A stretch of 27,828 nt of DNA from Zygnema cylindricum (lineage: Eukaryota; Streptophyta; Zygnematophyceae; Zygnematales; Zygnemataceae): NCBI GenBank assembly GCA_037447655.1, contig JBBHKE010002319.1:64001-91828 (forward strand), read 5' to 3'. Shown here one piece after another: positions 1 through 8,584 of the stretch; the first letter of the stretch is position 1, and each line of letters opens with the position of its first letter. The position numbers were made by a program, and so were the translations under genes. Under the pieces are notes generated by a model. It searched no databases. It had not been told where the DNA came from and was given only the letters and a program-made list of their open reading frames with translations.

Positions 1-2
1 TA

Positions 3-699
3 GGGCGTGTCCCCATGTGTTCAAGTAAGGGTTTTTTTCCGTCGTTTACACCGAAAATGGGACTTCCTACTTGAAAATATTACGCCGTACGAAAAATGGG
101 CAAAAACTCAAATACATTTTGCGTCATATTGGAACTTGAAAGGTACGGCGATTTGGCAGTATTATCATCGCGACCCACTTCCAGCTCATCTTCACACTTG
201 CAATGAAATGAAATCGCGATATGCTTTTAATCAAAATACTACCCTATTGACGAATAGAAATCTTGGGTTGCACGCGTCAAAAGTTTTCATTTTGTTTTTT
301 GCAGTTGGGAGAATACACGAAAAAAAAGATTGTTTGTCCGTTTGCTTATGTTGTCCACTTGTGGGCGTCTACAAATGTCATTTTGTAGACGTAGGCGATT
401 GCTTATGTCGTTCACGTGTGGGCGTCAACAAATGACAGTGGGCGTCGACAATTGTCCCAGTATGTCAAGAGCTCTTTGCGGCGTACAAATGTCCGCAGTT
501 TGTTCCGAGATCGTTGGCGTCTACAAATGTCAGCATTTTGGGTTTCGCAAGTATTGGCGACGTGTACAGCTGCCACATATTCAAAATAATGAACGCGCAA
601 GTAACGATTGACATAGGCACACTTTGAAAAGTACACCGTAAAATCAGCGCTAAATTCCAAAATAACGTTTCAAAATATCGGTTACATGGGGACACGCCC
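3..699. mobile_element. PIF/Harbinger-like non-autonomous element, copy 1
   Basis: The left end GGGCGTGTCCCCATGT (3-18) is matched perfectly in inverted orientation at 684-699. The right end is followed by TTA (700-702). The left end is preceded by TA at the window edge, so a 3-bp TTA target duplication is likely although its first base is cut off. A GGG-starting terminal repeat with a TTA/TAA duplication fits the PIF/Harbinger superfamily; that assignment is inference. The interior (about 360-535) carries several copies of a GGCGTCTACAAATGTC-like motif in both orientations and no convincing transposase. Short open frames inside have no recognisable domain. It is clearly related to the 2.2-kb copy at 3743-5947, sharing both the terminal sequence and the adjoining TATCG-T-TTACATGGGGA block. 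Confidence 0.8.
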
Positions 700-706
700 T
701 TAGTTT

Positions 707-816
707 GCGAAAATAATTGGAGATGCTATTTATTGTGGCTCGCTAATACGCGTACGATACGTACAGTATATGTATTATACGGAAATACAATAAATAGCAT
801 TTCCAGCTGTTTTCGC
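707..816. repeat. short foldback (MITE-like) element
   Basis: Two 30-bp arms, 707-736 and 787-816, are inverted copies of each other with about 25 of 30 positions matching; the inner 18 bp differ at one base. They flank a 50-bp AT-rich spacer. The size and structure suggest a tiny MITE. No clear target duplication is visible, and it resembles none of the other families in the window. Confidence 0.6.
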
Positions 817-1007
817 CTTTTCGGACGTTAAACCTATGGTTAGTGTGGTCAAAGACGGTTTAACGTGTTTGCACTTTGTACTTTTAAGAAGGCGTCAGAC
901 AAATGGGGCTTTAATTTCAGCTGAAATTTCAAACTGTTCAAAGTTGAAAGTTCAAACCTTAAAAAAAAAAAAAAAACATGCATATGAAATTACGAAGTCG
1001 TGAACTG

Positions 1008-1787
1008 GATTGCGTCCATTCACATGCTTAAGTAAGGGTTTTTTTCTGTCGTTTTCCTGTCAAACTTAGAGCCGTACCGCGTAAGTTTCAACCGTACAAA
1101 AAAATAGAGAAAAAGTGAAGTACATTTTGCGTCATCATCGAATTTAAGATGTACTACATGTTGTCGTCTTGTGTTTTTCGACCCACTTAGACGACAAAAA
1201 ACGTCATCTTCAACCTTATGTTTCAAACACATGCGCGATGTGTTTTAAAATTAGGGATTTTCTATAAACAAATCGGAACATATATTCGCGCGTGCCGTAT
1301 TTTTTGAAAATTTTCAAACGATTTCAAACGACGTGGAAGTGTACACGATTCGCTATGTTTTGTCCGTTTTTGTTTAATACGACAAAGAGAAGTACACAGT
1401 TTGTTTTGTTTTGTCCGTTTACATCCGGTACGTAATTTTTTTTGCAGGGGTCTCAAGGTTCCGATGCCGTTTCACATCGAGCCGACAATAGACGCAAAGG
1501 CAAAACGCATCTTCTTCGACCGTGAAACGGCACAGGGTGGAGGGCGGTAGGTCTACAATGTCACGAAAAGTCAAGCGACGTCACAAGCAGTTACGAAAAA
1601 TAACGTGCGTCATCACAGATTGTAGACGTTGACAATCGTCACTGGCATTGTCGACGTATACAATCGTCACGCCCTTAAGTGACAATTTCGTTTGGTACAC
1701 ATAGGGACACCCGAAATCCGGGTCCGCCAAATCTGCGCTAAAAAACAAAAAAAAATCTCTAAGTTTGAAGTACATAGTGATGCACCC
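1008..1787. mobile_element. decayed copy of the PIF/Harbinger-like family
   Basis: The left side (about 1010-1040) keeps GCGTCC...CACATGCTTAAGTAAGG, a degraded match to the 5' end of the element at 3-699, including the following AAGTAAGGGTTTTTTTC. A little further in both share the run AAGTACATTTTGCGTCAT (an A/T difference near its start). The right side ends ACATAGTGATGCACCC followed by TTA (1788-1790), a degraded terminal repeat. The motif GTAGACGTTGACAATCGTCAC and a related one near 1652-1670 match the interior iterations of the other copies. An 11-bp inverted repeat (TGCCGTTTCAC, 1463-1473 and 1520-1530) sits inside. No coding capacity is apparent; the boundaries are approximate. Confidence 0.5.
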
Positions 1788-1828
1788 TTATTCATGACGG
1801 CTTTACTGCGTTTGCTTCCTGTCCGGTA

Positions 1829-2026
1829 CACCGCCAATCGCTATTAGAGTCAAGGATTAAATAGCGTCAAAAAATAATTAGCGTTATTGATTCTTATTTA
1901 GTGCCTGAGACGTGGCATATTATGGTCCACTTCCTTAAATAGCGCTATTGATTATATTTCACGTTTTGGGGTCAAAATTTAGGGGCACCGTATTAGCGTT
2001 ATATACTCTAATAGCGATTGGCGGTG
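1829..2026. mobile_element. TA-flanked MITE, family A, copy A1
   Basis: A 198-bp element with inverted ends: CACCGCCAATCGCTATTAGA at the left and its exact complement at the right. It is flanked by TA at 1827-1828 and 2027-2028. TA duplications with short inverted ends suggest a Tc1/mariner-mobilised (Stowaway-type) MITE; the superfamily is inference. It has no coding capacity. A central stem-loop has arms GACGTGG (1909-1915) and CCACTTC (1927-1933), the second carrying one mismatch relative to the other copies. Confidence 0.8.
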
Positions 2027-2033
2027 TACAGTA

Positions 2034-2232
2034 CACCTTGAATCGTTATTAGCGTATAGAAATTATTAGTGTAAAGAAAAAATTAGCGTCATTCATTCTA
2101 GTTTAGTGCCAAGAGACGTGGCTGATTATGGTCCACGTCCTCAAATAGTATAATTTATTATATTTAAGGTATCAATGTCAAAATTTTGGGGTGCCGATAT
2201 AGCGTACATAAGGCTAATAACGATTCACGGTG
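2034..2232. mobile_element. TA-flanked MITE, family A, copy A2
   Basis: A 199-bp relative of A1 lying 7 bp to its right, flanked by TA at 2032-2033 and 2233-2234. The ends CACCTTGAATCGTTATTAG and CTAATAACGATTCACGGTG are imperfect inverted repeats. The central block GACGTGG...ATTATGGT...CCACGTC (2115-2139) is intact and forms a 7-bp stem with an 11-nt loop. Non-coding. Confidence 0.75.
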
Positions 2233-2239
2233 TAATGTA

Positions 2240-2777
2240 CACCACGAATCGTTAGTAGTGTCAAAGTTGAAATAGTGTTAAAGAAAATTTACCGTAATTG
2301 ATGTTAATTAAGAATTTGATTTTTTTTTTAAAAGGTGTATTCTAATTTCGCCTTAATGCTAATTTGGGAACAGCAAAAATGGAATATTCGTCGTACGATT
2401 ATATACATTAATATATGTATCCGTACAAAATATTATAAATCGTACGCCGTCGTGAAATTTACAAATCCGTACATGTCAAACTAATTTACGCGTCAGAATA
2501 ATCCCGTTTTTTTTTGCGCACGTTCCTATGCGTGCGCGTCTGATTTAATTCATTTTTTGTAAAAATTTCACTTGAAAAGGTACATTTATGTACGGTCTGA
2601 CATCGACCATACACCACACTATTTATATATGATTGTACTTTCGTTCTTTACGCTATTTTGTACGGTACCTTAATTAACGTCAAAGAAAAATTAAAATCAT
2701 GTATCCTATTTGAGGAAAACAAACAAAATTTTAAGAACCCAAATTAGTGACTTTGACACTAATAACGATTCGCGGTG
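2240..2777. mobile_element. TA-flanked MITE, family B, copy B1 (inverted relative to B3)
   Basis: A 538-bp element beginning CACCACGAATCGTTAGTAG and ending CTAATAACGATTCGCGGTG. The left flank is TA (2238-2239); the right flank is TG (2778-2779), probably a mutated TA. Its interior matches 5159-5697 in reverse-complement orientation, including the AAAATGGAATATTCGTCGTA block, the poly-T tract, and a GCGCACG/CGTGCGC hairpin (arms 2516-2522 and 2531-2537). It shares only its terminal motif with family A. No transposase is seen, so it needs a helper from elsewhere. Confidence 0.75.
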
Positions 2778-3041
2778 TGGTATTGTACAGTACAGTACTG
2801 TACTTTACAGTAGTCCAACGGCCCAACTGCCAGGTCTAAACTTTGAAGACCGTACGCTTCTTGACTTCTTCAAAAGGATATTGTTGTTTTCCTCATTTGT
2901 TTGTTTTGTTTTGTTTGTAGTATCTGTCGGCTCTTGTAGTCTTTAAATGTTCTATTCCTTTTTTTACCCCCTTTGTACTTTGATGGTATTTCCATCGCAC
3001 TTTATTTAATAAAGTTTCCTTTCTTTTTCACTTAGAGTAAG

Positions 3042-3732
3042 GTTCCATTGGGGAAAATATGCCGTTGTTTACTGAAAGCCGTACTGTTTCGTACAGTGCC
3101 GTACCAAAAAAAATAAAATGTCGGAAAAAAAACCATACTGAATGAGCGATTTGATTCTCCATGTTTATAGGCGTAAACGTGGACCGTCGGATGCATAATC
3201 GGATACGCCATCGTCTGGCACTTTCAAATCAGAACAAGTGACCTGGAGTAGGTCAATCTTTAGCGCCTAAACGAATAGCATCGTGCCTTGTTGAAAAGTA
3301 AACAAATATCCATGATGACCACGCGACCAGGTGGGTACACGTCGCATAAAACATGTGCCTTCCGCCAAGGAGGATGCGATGCCACCCGAAGCCGCAAGAA
3401 ACCCTTTGACGGACGATATTGTTTCACGCTTTTGCGGCCATCCACTAACCATTCTGAAATTTTCGTACGCTTTTACAAACCTTAAGTTTCGTCCGCTCGT
3501 ACAGGTTTTATTCAATACGTCGTACGAGTCGCTTTTTACTTTCGCTGGTACAAATATGTGGTCACAATTTCCTGTCGAAGATTCTTTGAAGATAACCAAA
3601 ATCGTAACCATCTATTACGTGGACAAATCAGAGTGTGCCACGCAAAAACAATGTCGGTTACTGACCCGACACAATTGAACGATAGCTTCAGTAAACGATT
3701 TTTTGATGTTTACTGAGACCGCCTAATGGAAC
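3042..3732. mobile_element. possible inverted-repeat element of unknown family
   Basis: GTTCCATTGGGG at 3042 is mirrored by CCTAATGGAAC ending at 3732. A second inverted match, GTTTACTGAA (near 3067) against TTCAGTAAAC (near 3686), lies further in. The ends are therefore imperfect nested inverted repeats about 690 bp apart. No target duplication is obvious. The interior (about 3270-3680) is open in overlapping frames on both strands (114 and 115 residues). I recognise nothing in either; the overlap suggests composition rather than genes. It abuts the element at 3743 with a 7-bp gap plus the TTA duplication. Confidence 0.4.
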
Positions 3733-4652
3733 AAAGCTCTTAGGGTACGTCCCCATGTATTAAAGTATCGACTTTATCTTGTCGTTTTCACTCAAAACGC
3801 AATTCCGTACATAAAAACTTCAGCCGTACAAGAAAAGCAATTCTTTAAAAGTACAGCAAACGTCAAGTCGATACTTTGAATGTACTTCATGTTTGTCGTT
3901 GAGTTAACGAATTTTGGCGTTTTTCTTTTTTCAACCCCCGGGCAAGAGAATACAGCTTGTAAAAAAACTTCATCAAAAATCACCTTGCGATCTGATTTCA
4001 GGGAAAGTGTTGCCCAAACAACGAATGAAAAACGGTCCACGCACGCGCTACACGAGTGGTAAAATTTGAGGACGAGGGAGAGCACTCGCTATTTTTCTCC
4101 TTGCCCGTCGCGTGCATGTACGGAAAAAATTTTGCATGGGTCTCTAGACCTCCACTTTCATTCATGGGTCCTTTGCACAAATTTTGCGCCGTCGTCGCTT
4201 CTCCCCTCTCCCTCTCACACTATCGCTTTTATCTCTCACTTTTTAGAATGAGGCACGACATTACTGGCATTAAATGAAAGATATTTAAAAAATAATTCTT
4301 TTGACTACCTTTATGTATATTTTGATGGCAAGTCGATTGAGAAAAGTCGGAAAAACGAAATCGAATAGCCATGGCAGAAAGTTCTTGAATTTTGTGACGT
4401 CGACGTTGTCACAAGTGAGCATGACGTCACAATGTCACAAATTCCTAAACATCTGCCATGTCATAAAATTACAAAAATCTAGACGTCTACAACCGTCGCT
4501 GTTTTTGTTGGCGTCACCGATTGTCGGAAGTTTCGTAGTAGTCGTCAATCATCACAAAGTTTTACCTACGTCTACAACCGTCACATGTCAAAGTTCCGAA
4601 TTCATTTTCGCATATAGGGACGCTTTTCAAAGTAGTATGGAACACTCCACTA

Positions 4653-5156
4653 CACCGAGCATCGTTATTAATGTCAACGACACTAATTTGGGTTCATAAA
4701 AATTTTGATTTTTTTCCTCAAATAGGATACATGATTCTATTTTTTCCTTGACGTTAATTAAGGTACCGTACAAAATAGCGTAAGGACGAATTACAATAAT
4801 ATCTAAATAGTGTGGTGTACGGTCGATGACAGACCGTATACAAATGTACCTTTTCAAGTGAAGATTTTACAAAAAATGAGTTAAATCAGACGCACACGCA
4901 TAGGATCGTGCTCTAAAAAAACGGGATTGTTATGACACGTAAATTAGTCTTACATGTACGGATATGTAAATTTCACGACGGCGTACGATTTTTAATATTT
5001 TGTACGAATACATATATTAATGTATATAATTGTACAACGAATATTCCATTTTTGTTGTTCCCAAATTAGCATAAACGCCGAAATTAGAATACACCTTTTA
5101 AAAAAAAAAAAAAAAATCTTAATTAGCGTCAATGACGGTATATTTACTTCCACACA
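4653..5156. mobile_element. MITE family B, copy B2, lacking its right end
   Basis: It begins TA + CACCGAGCATCGTTATTA and is collinear with the next copy (B3) at a constant offset of 506 bp, with only scattered substitutions and small indels. It stops at CTTCCACAC, where B3 continues into about 40 more bases including the right terminal repeat. Two copies in direct tandem, the first missing its 3' end, look like a tandem duplication or an insertion of one copy into the end of another. The central hairpin is partly degraded here (GCACACG against CGTGCTC). Confidence 0.75.
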
Positions 5157-5158
5157 TA

Positions 5159-5697
5159 CACCGCGCATCGTTATTAGTGTCAACGACACTAATTTGAGTT
5201 CTTAAAATTTTGATTTTTTTCCTCAAATAGGATACATGATTTTAATTTTTCCTTGACGTTAATTAAAGTTTCGTACAAAATAGCGTAAAGGACGAATTAC
5301 AATAATATCTAAATAGTGTGGTGTACGGTCGTTTGTCAGACCGTACTTAAATGTACCTTTTCAAGTGAAAAGTTTACAAAAAATGAGTTAAATCAGACGC
5401 GCACGCATAGGATCGTGCGCTAAAAAAACGGGATTGTTCTGGCACGTAAATTAGTCTTACATGTACGGATATTTAAATTTCACGACGGCGTACGATTTCT
5501 AATATGTTGTACGGATACATATATTAATGTATATAATTGTACAACGAATATTCCATTTTTGCTGTTCCCAAATTAGCATAAACGCCGAAATAGAATACAA
5601 CTTTTTTTTTTTTTTTTTTAAAATCTTAATTAGCGTCAATGACGGTATATTTACTTCCACACTATTTAAACTTTGACACTAATAACGATGCGCGGTG
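5159..5697. mobile_element. MITE family B, copy B3, complete
   Basis: A 539-bp element with ends CACCGCGCATCGTTATTAG and CTAATAACGATGCGCGGTG, perfect inverted repeats over at least 19 bp. It is flanked by TA at 5157-5158 and 5698-5699. The central hairpin has arms GCGCACG (5399-5405) and CGTGCGC (5414-5420) with an 8-nt loop. A long poly-T tract lies near 5602-5619. It is non-coding and the best-preserved member of family B here. Its right-hand TA is also the left-hand TA of copy A3. Confidence 0.85.
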
Positions 5698-5699
5698 TA

Positions 5700-5898
5700 C
5701 ACCGTCGATCGTATTTAGCGTGTAGAAATGATTAGAGTAAAGAAAAAATTAGCGTCATTAATTATAATTCAGTTCCAGGAGACGTGGCAAATTATGGTCC
5801 ACGTCCTTAAATAGCGTCATTTATTCTATTTAAGGTTCAAGGGTCAAAATTTAGGGGCGCCGAATTAGTGTTCAACACGCTAAATACGATCGACGGTG
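5700..5898. mobile_element. MITE family A, copy A3, complete
   Basis: A 199-bp element with perfect inverted ends CACCGTCGATCGTATTTAGC and its complement. It is flanked by TA at 5698-5699 and 5899-5900. The centre carries GACGTGG (5781-5787) and CCACGTC (5799-5805), a 7-bp stem with an 11-nt loop. It shares one TA with B3 and lies about 50 bp inside the right end of the large PIF/Harbinger-like element. Confidence 0.85.
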
Positions 5899-5950
5899 TA
5901 CAGTCCAAAATACTTTTTCAAAGTATCGCTTACATGGGGACGTACCCTTA

Positions 5951-8584
5951 AAAAGAAAAAGGTTTCGGGTTTCCGGGAATATTATAATGTAATTATGTGC
6001 GGACACGCATTTTCGTGGTCCTATTATGATGTATTGTGAGTTTGTGACAATAAGACCAGCTTGGAAGGGGCACACAATGCGGATTTTTAAATATTTGGCG
6101 ATCTCCCTTGGATTTTGTCCATAGTTCAAAAGTAGGCGTTTTTTGGTAGGCCTTTTGTAGGCCGCCTTTAGCGTAAGTTGTGTTACGGGCTTTCCATGTG
6201 ATCTTCTTAGATCGCTACTTTCATCAGCAACCGTCCGATCGTCCGAATCTGACGATAGTCTTATCGTAAGTTGTGTTATGAGCTTTTCATGTGATCTTCT
6301 TAGATCGTTACTTTCATCAACGACCGTCAGATCGTCCGAATCTGACGGTTTAAATAAAAAGTCGCTCAAAACTCACAGAAAAATATTTTTTTGTCCGATT
6401 TTGTTTTCAAATTTAGACATGACGTTTAATTCTCTATCGATCCATGTGCAACTCAACCCTGTTACTATTTTATTTCATTTTGCGACCAATACAATATGGG
6501 TCTTAAGGTCATATTGTATGTTTTGCGTACAATAGGCATATTGTATGGGCGTACGGTCACCTACTTTTGAACTATGATTTTGTCGGGCTTACGCGACAAT
6601 TCTGCCGTACCTTTTCAGGGAGTCGTGACTTTTCAACTGGAGCGCCATTTCAGCATTTCCACACTGTAGCATGAATAGAATATGGACGCCAGCCAATGGG
6701 AGCCTGACGCCCGAGCAAGGTCCCCGCTGGATGGTTACAAAATGACAATGCATCCCCAACGAGAAACGGACGTTCCGTGTTGTCGATGGTCAAAGATGCT
6801 ATTGAGAATTACGTTTCTATGTACTTTAAAGTCGCAGTTTATTTGGGGACACCTTGTTTTGTCTGAGCTGGAAAGATCGCTGCTTCCGGATCGACCGTAC
6901 TGTAAACTCAGAGATTTGTACATGCCAGTTATGCAAGGTACCAAATTTGTTCACGTTTGAATGATTTTACGTCAAACCTGCCCGTTTTTCCCGGTTAGGT
7001 AACAGAAATGTTTTGAACCCGCAAAATCCCTGTCGCTGTTCGAGCATTTTATATTTTTAATTTTTTATGCATACTTTTTGTCAGTTGTCGCACTCCATGG
7101 GCCTTCTTAATGGCCTTTTTACTGTTAGTTCAACTCAAAAATTCTTATAATTGTTTTCATAATTGTTTGTTTTTCTAAATATATTAAAACCACAAATGTG
7201 ACTGACACATTTTATAAACTTTTTATACTTTTATGTGACCTTTTGATATCGTTATCGCTGTCATTCCAATCTTCCTTGCCGGACAAAACGAACACATAGG
7301 AAGTACATCCGTACAGCAATTAAAAAGAAAAGAAATACTCAGCGAAGGGTTCTTCTGAATTGACAAATCTTCAAGTCTATAGGCACAATAATACTGTACT
7401 CTATCTGAGTACCATGCCACCGACCAATACGTGACGCCGCCAAGGAAAAGTATTCCATACCGTCATCCAGCCTCTCACATTTGCATATCAAATGCCGTAC
7501 AAATAACGAACCTCAGCTTTGGAACTCCTCTCAAAAGCTTTTCCGGTTCTTCCGCAATACTTCCAGGGTGATCCACTTAGGCGTACTTTCTGACGAAGCT
7601 ACTTCACGCCTAGGACGAGCCACTTCCAAACTTGGTCCGAACCAAAAGTGCTTTTGTGAAAACCTATTTCCAGCTACGGTATTGGGCTCGGACGCTCGGT
7701 TTTAGCAAAAAAAGTGGGCAATATGCGTGACAAGGGCGCCTCAACGGGCTCTGAAGGTACTTGTGCAAATTTCGGGAATGGGGTGCTCTACGTTTCATGC
7801 TGCTTCAGCTCTTCCTGATAGCACCAAATCTTACAACTGTTGTGATTGTTTTTCCGGTTCAACTTCACCGTCCCTCACAGTTTTTGTTTCTGCCTTCTGT
7901 CTGGCATTCTTTTCCATCAGGGAACTAAAGCAAATATATTTTCTTCCTTTCAAGCTCTCAATTCCGTTAGAATGTCAAGATAATGACCGTAGTGCAGATG
8001 TCAGCTGTCTATGGTTTGATGAGATCACATAGAGACAATGGAAGAAACGAAGAGACTGTGTGTGAATCAGCGACTGTAACCTGTTTGTAGTTGCTCGAAA
8101 ATCTTGTTTGCTAGTCTTATTTCAATTGTAGATAGAGTCTACTGGAGGCGGATATAGTGAATTCTCTTTCTTTTTCACAGAGTCTTTCTCTGCTTGAAAA
8201 GCAGTAAGCTGCTAAATCCTAAATATTACTCGTCAACCAGCAGTTGGCAATACATCCTGAAAGCGTTTTTCACATTTTTGAGAGTCGGTCCTAGCGGCCA
8301 CTCTTGTTTACGGTATTGAAGGTTTTACATGCCGACTGTTGTAGCAACAATTTCTGCAAGTGACATTTTTTCTTCTTCACTGGCGGAATTCAAGCAACCT
8401 GTAAATCCTCCATACCTCACCACTTTTTATTTCCCACTCTTTTTGTGCATCCTAAGTTTGACGGTTTCCTGGCTTTTGAGTTATCGACAGGGAGAGAAGA
8501 GGTTTGTGATTGTATCTTAATGCACGATACAGTATAATATCAATGTTTTGACTGGGAAGATTCTTGACTTGATTGCTGCAGCAA
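5951..8584. other. intergenic DNA, no gene assigned
   Basis: About 2.6 kb between the transposon block and the first recognised gene. It contains the 93-bp tandem repeat listed separately and short open frames that show no domain, no conserved motif and no consistent splice partners (for example 92 residues at 6682-6960 on the plus strand, with an opposing frame on the minus strand). The part just before 8585 should contain the 5' UTR and promoter of the DUF1639 gene. I cannot pinpoint a TATA box or start site with confidence. Confidence 0.5.
6172..6350. repeat. 93-bp tandem duplication, two units
   Basis: Unit 1 starts at 6172 and unit 2 at 6265, each beginning CGTAAGTTGTGTTA and containing CATGTGATCTTCTTAGATCG and CGTCCGAATCTGACG. 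The period of 93 is a multiple of three. On the minus strand both units stay open inside a 165-residue frame (6369 down to 5872) and would encode a 31-residue acidic Ser/Asp repeat (SDSDD...DESxDLRRSH). Most base differences between the units would change amino acids, which argues against selection on a protein. That frame also runs into the transposon end at 5947. Confidence 0.75.

Larger units (their letters stand above)
3743..5947. mobile_element. PIF/Harbinger-like element, 2.2 kb, with nested MITEs
   Basis: A perfect 17-bp terminal inverted repeat, GGGTACGTCCCCATGTA (3743-3759 and its complement at 5931-5947), is flanked on both sides by TTA (3740-3742 and 5948-5950). TTA duplication plus a GGG-starting end is the PIF/Harbinger signature; no transposase is present, so the copy is non-autonomous. 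The left 0.9 kb includes iterated motifs: GTGACGTCGACGTTGTCAC and related GACGTCAC copies at 4397-4440, and GACGTCTACAACCGTC near 4483 and 4567. The right 1.2 kb is occupied by three MITEs of families A and B that inserted into it. The intact ends and duplication imply a fairly recent move after, or together with, the nested insertions. Confidence 0.85.

Noticed and set aside
3267-3678. Overlapping 114- and 115-residue frames on opposite strands as transposase or host genes
   Set aside because: No recognisable motif, no splice partners, and mutual overlap on opposite strands; best read as chance in a fairly GC-rich patch of a repeat.
4653-5697. CRISPR-like or satellite array
   Set aside because: Only two long direct copies, with transposon ends and TA flanks; no short regularly spaced repeats.
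5872-6369. 165-residue minus-strand open frame as a gene
   Set aside because: It crosses the end of the 2.2-kb transposon, consists largely of a recent duplication with mostly amino-acid-changing differences, and shows no domain.
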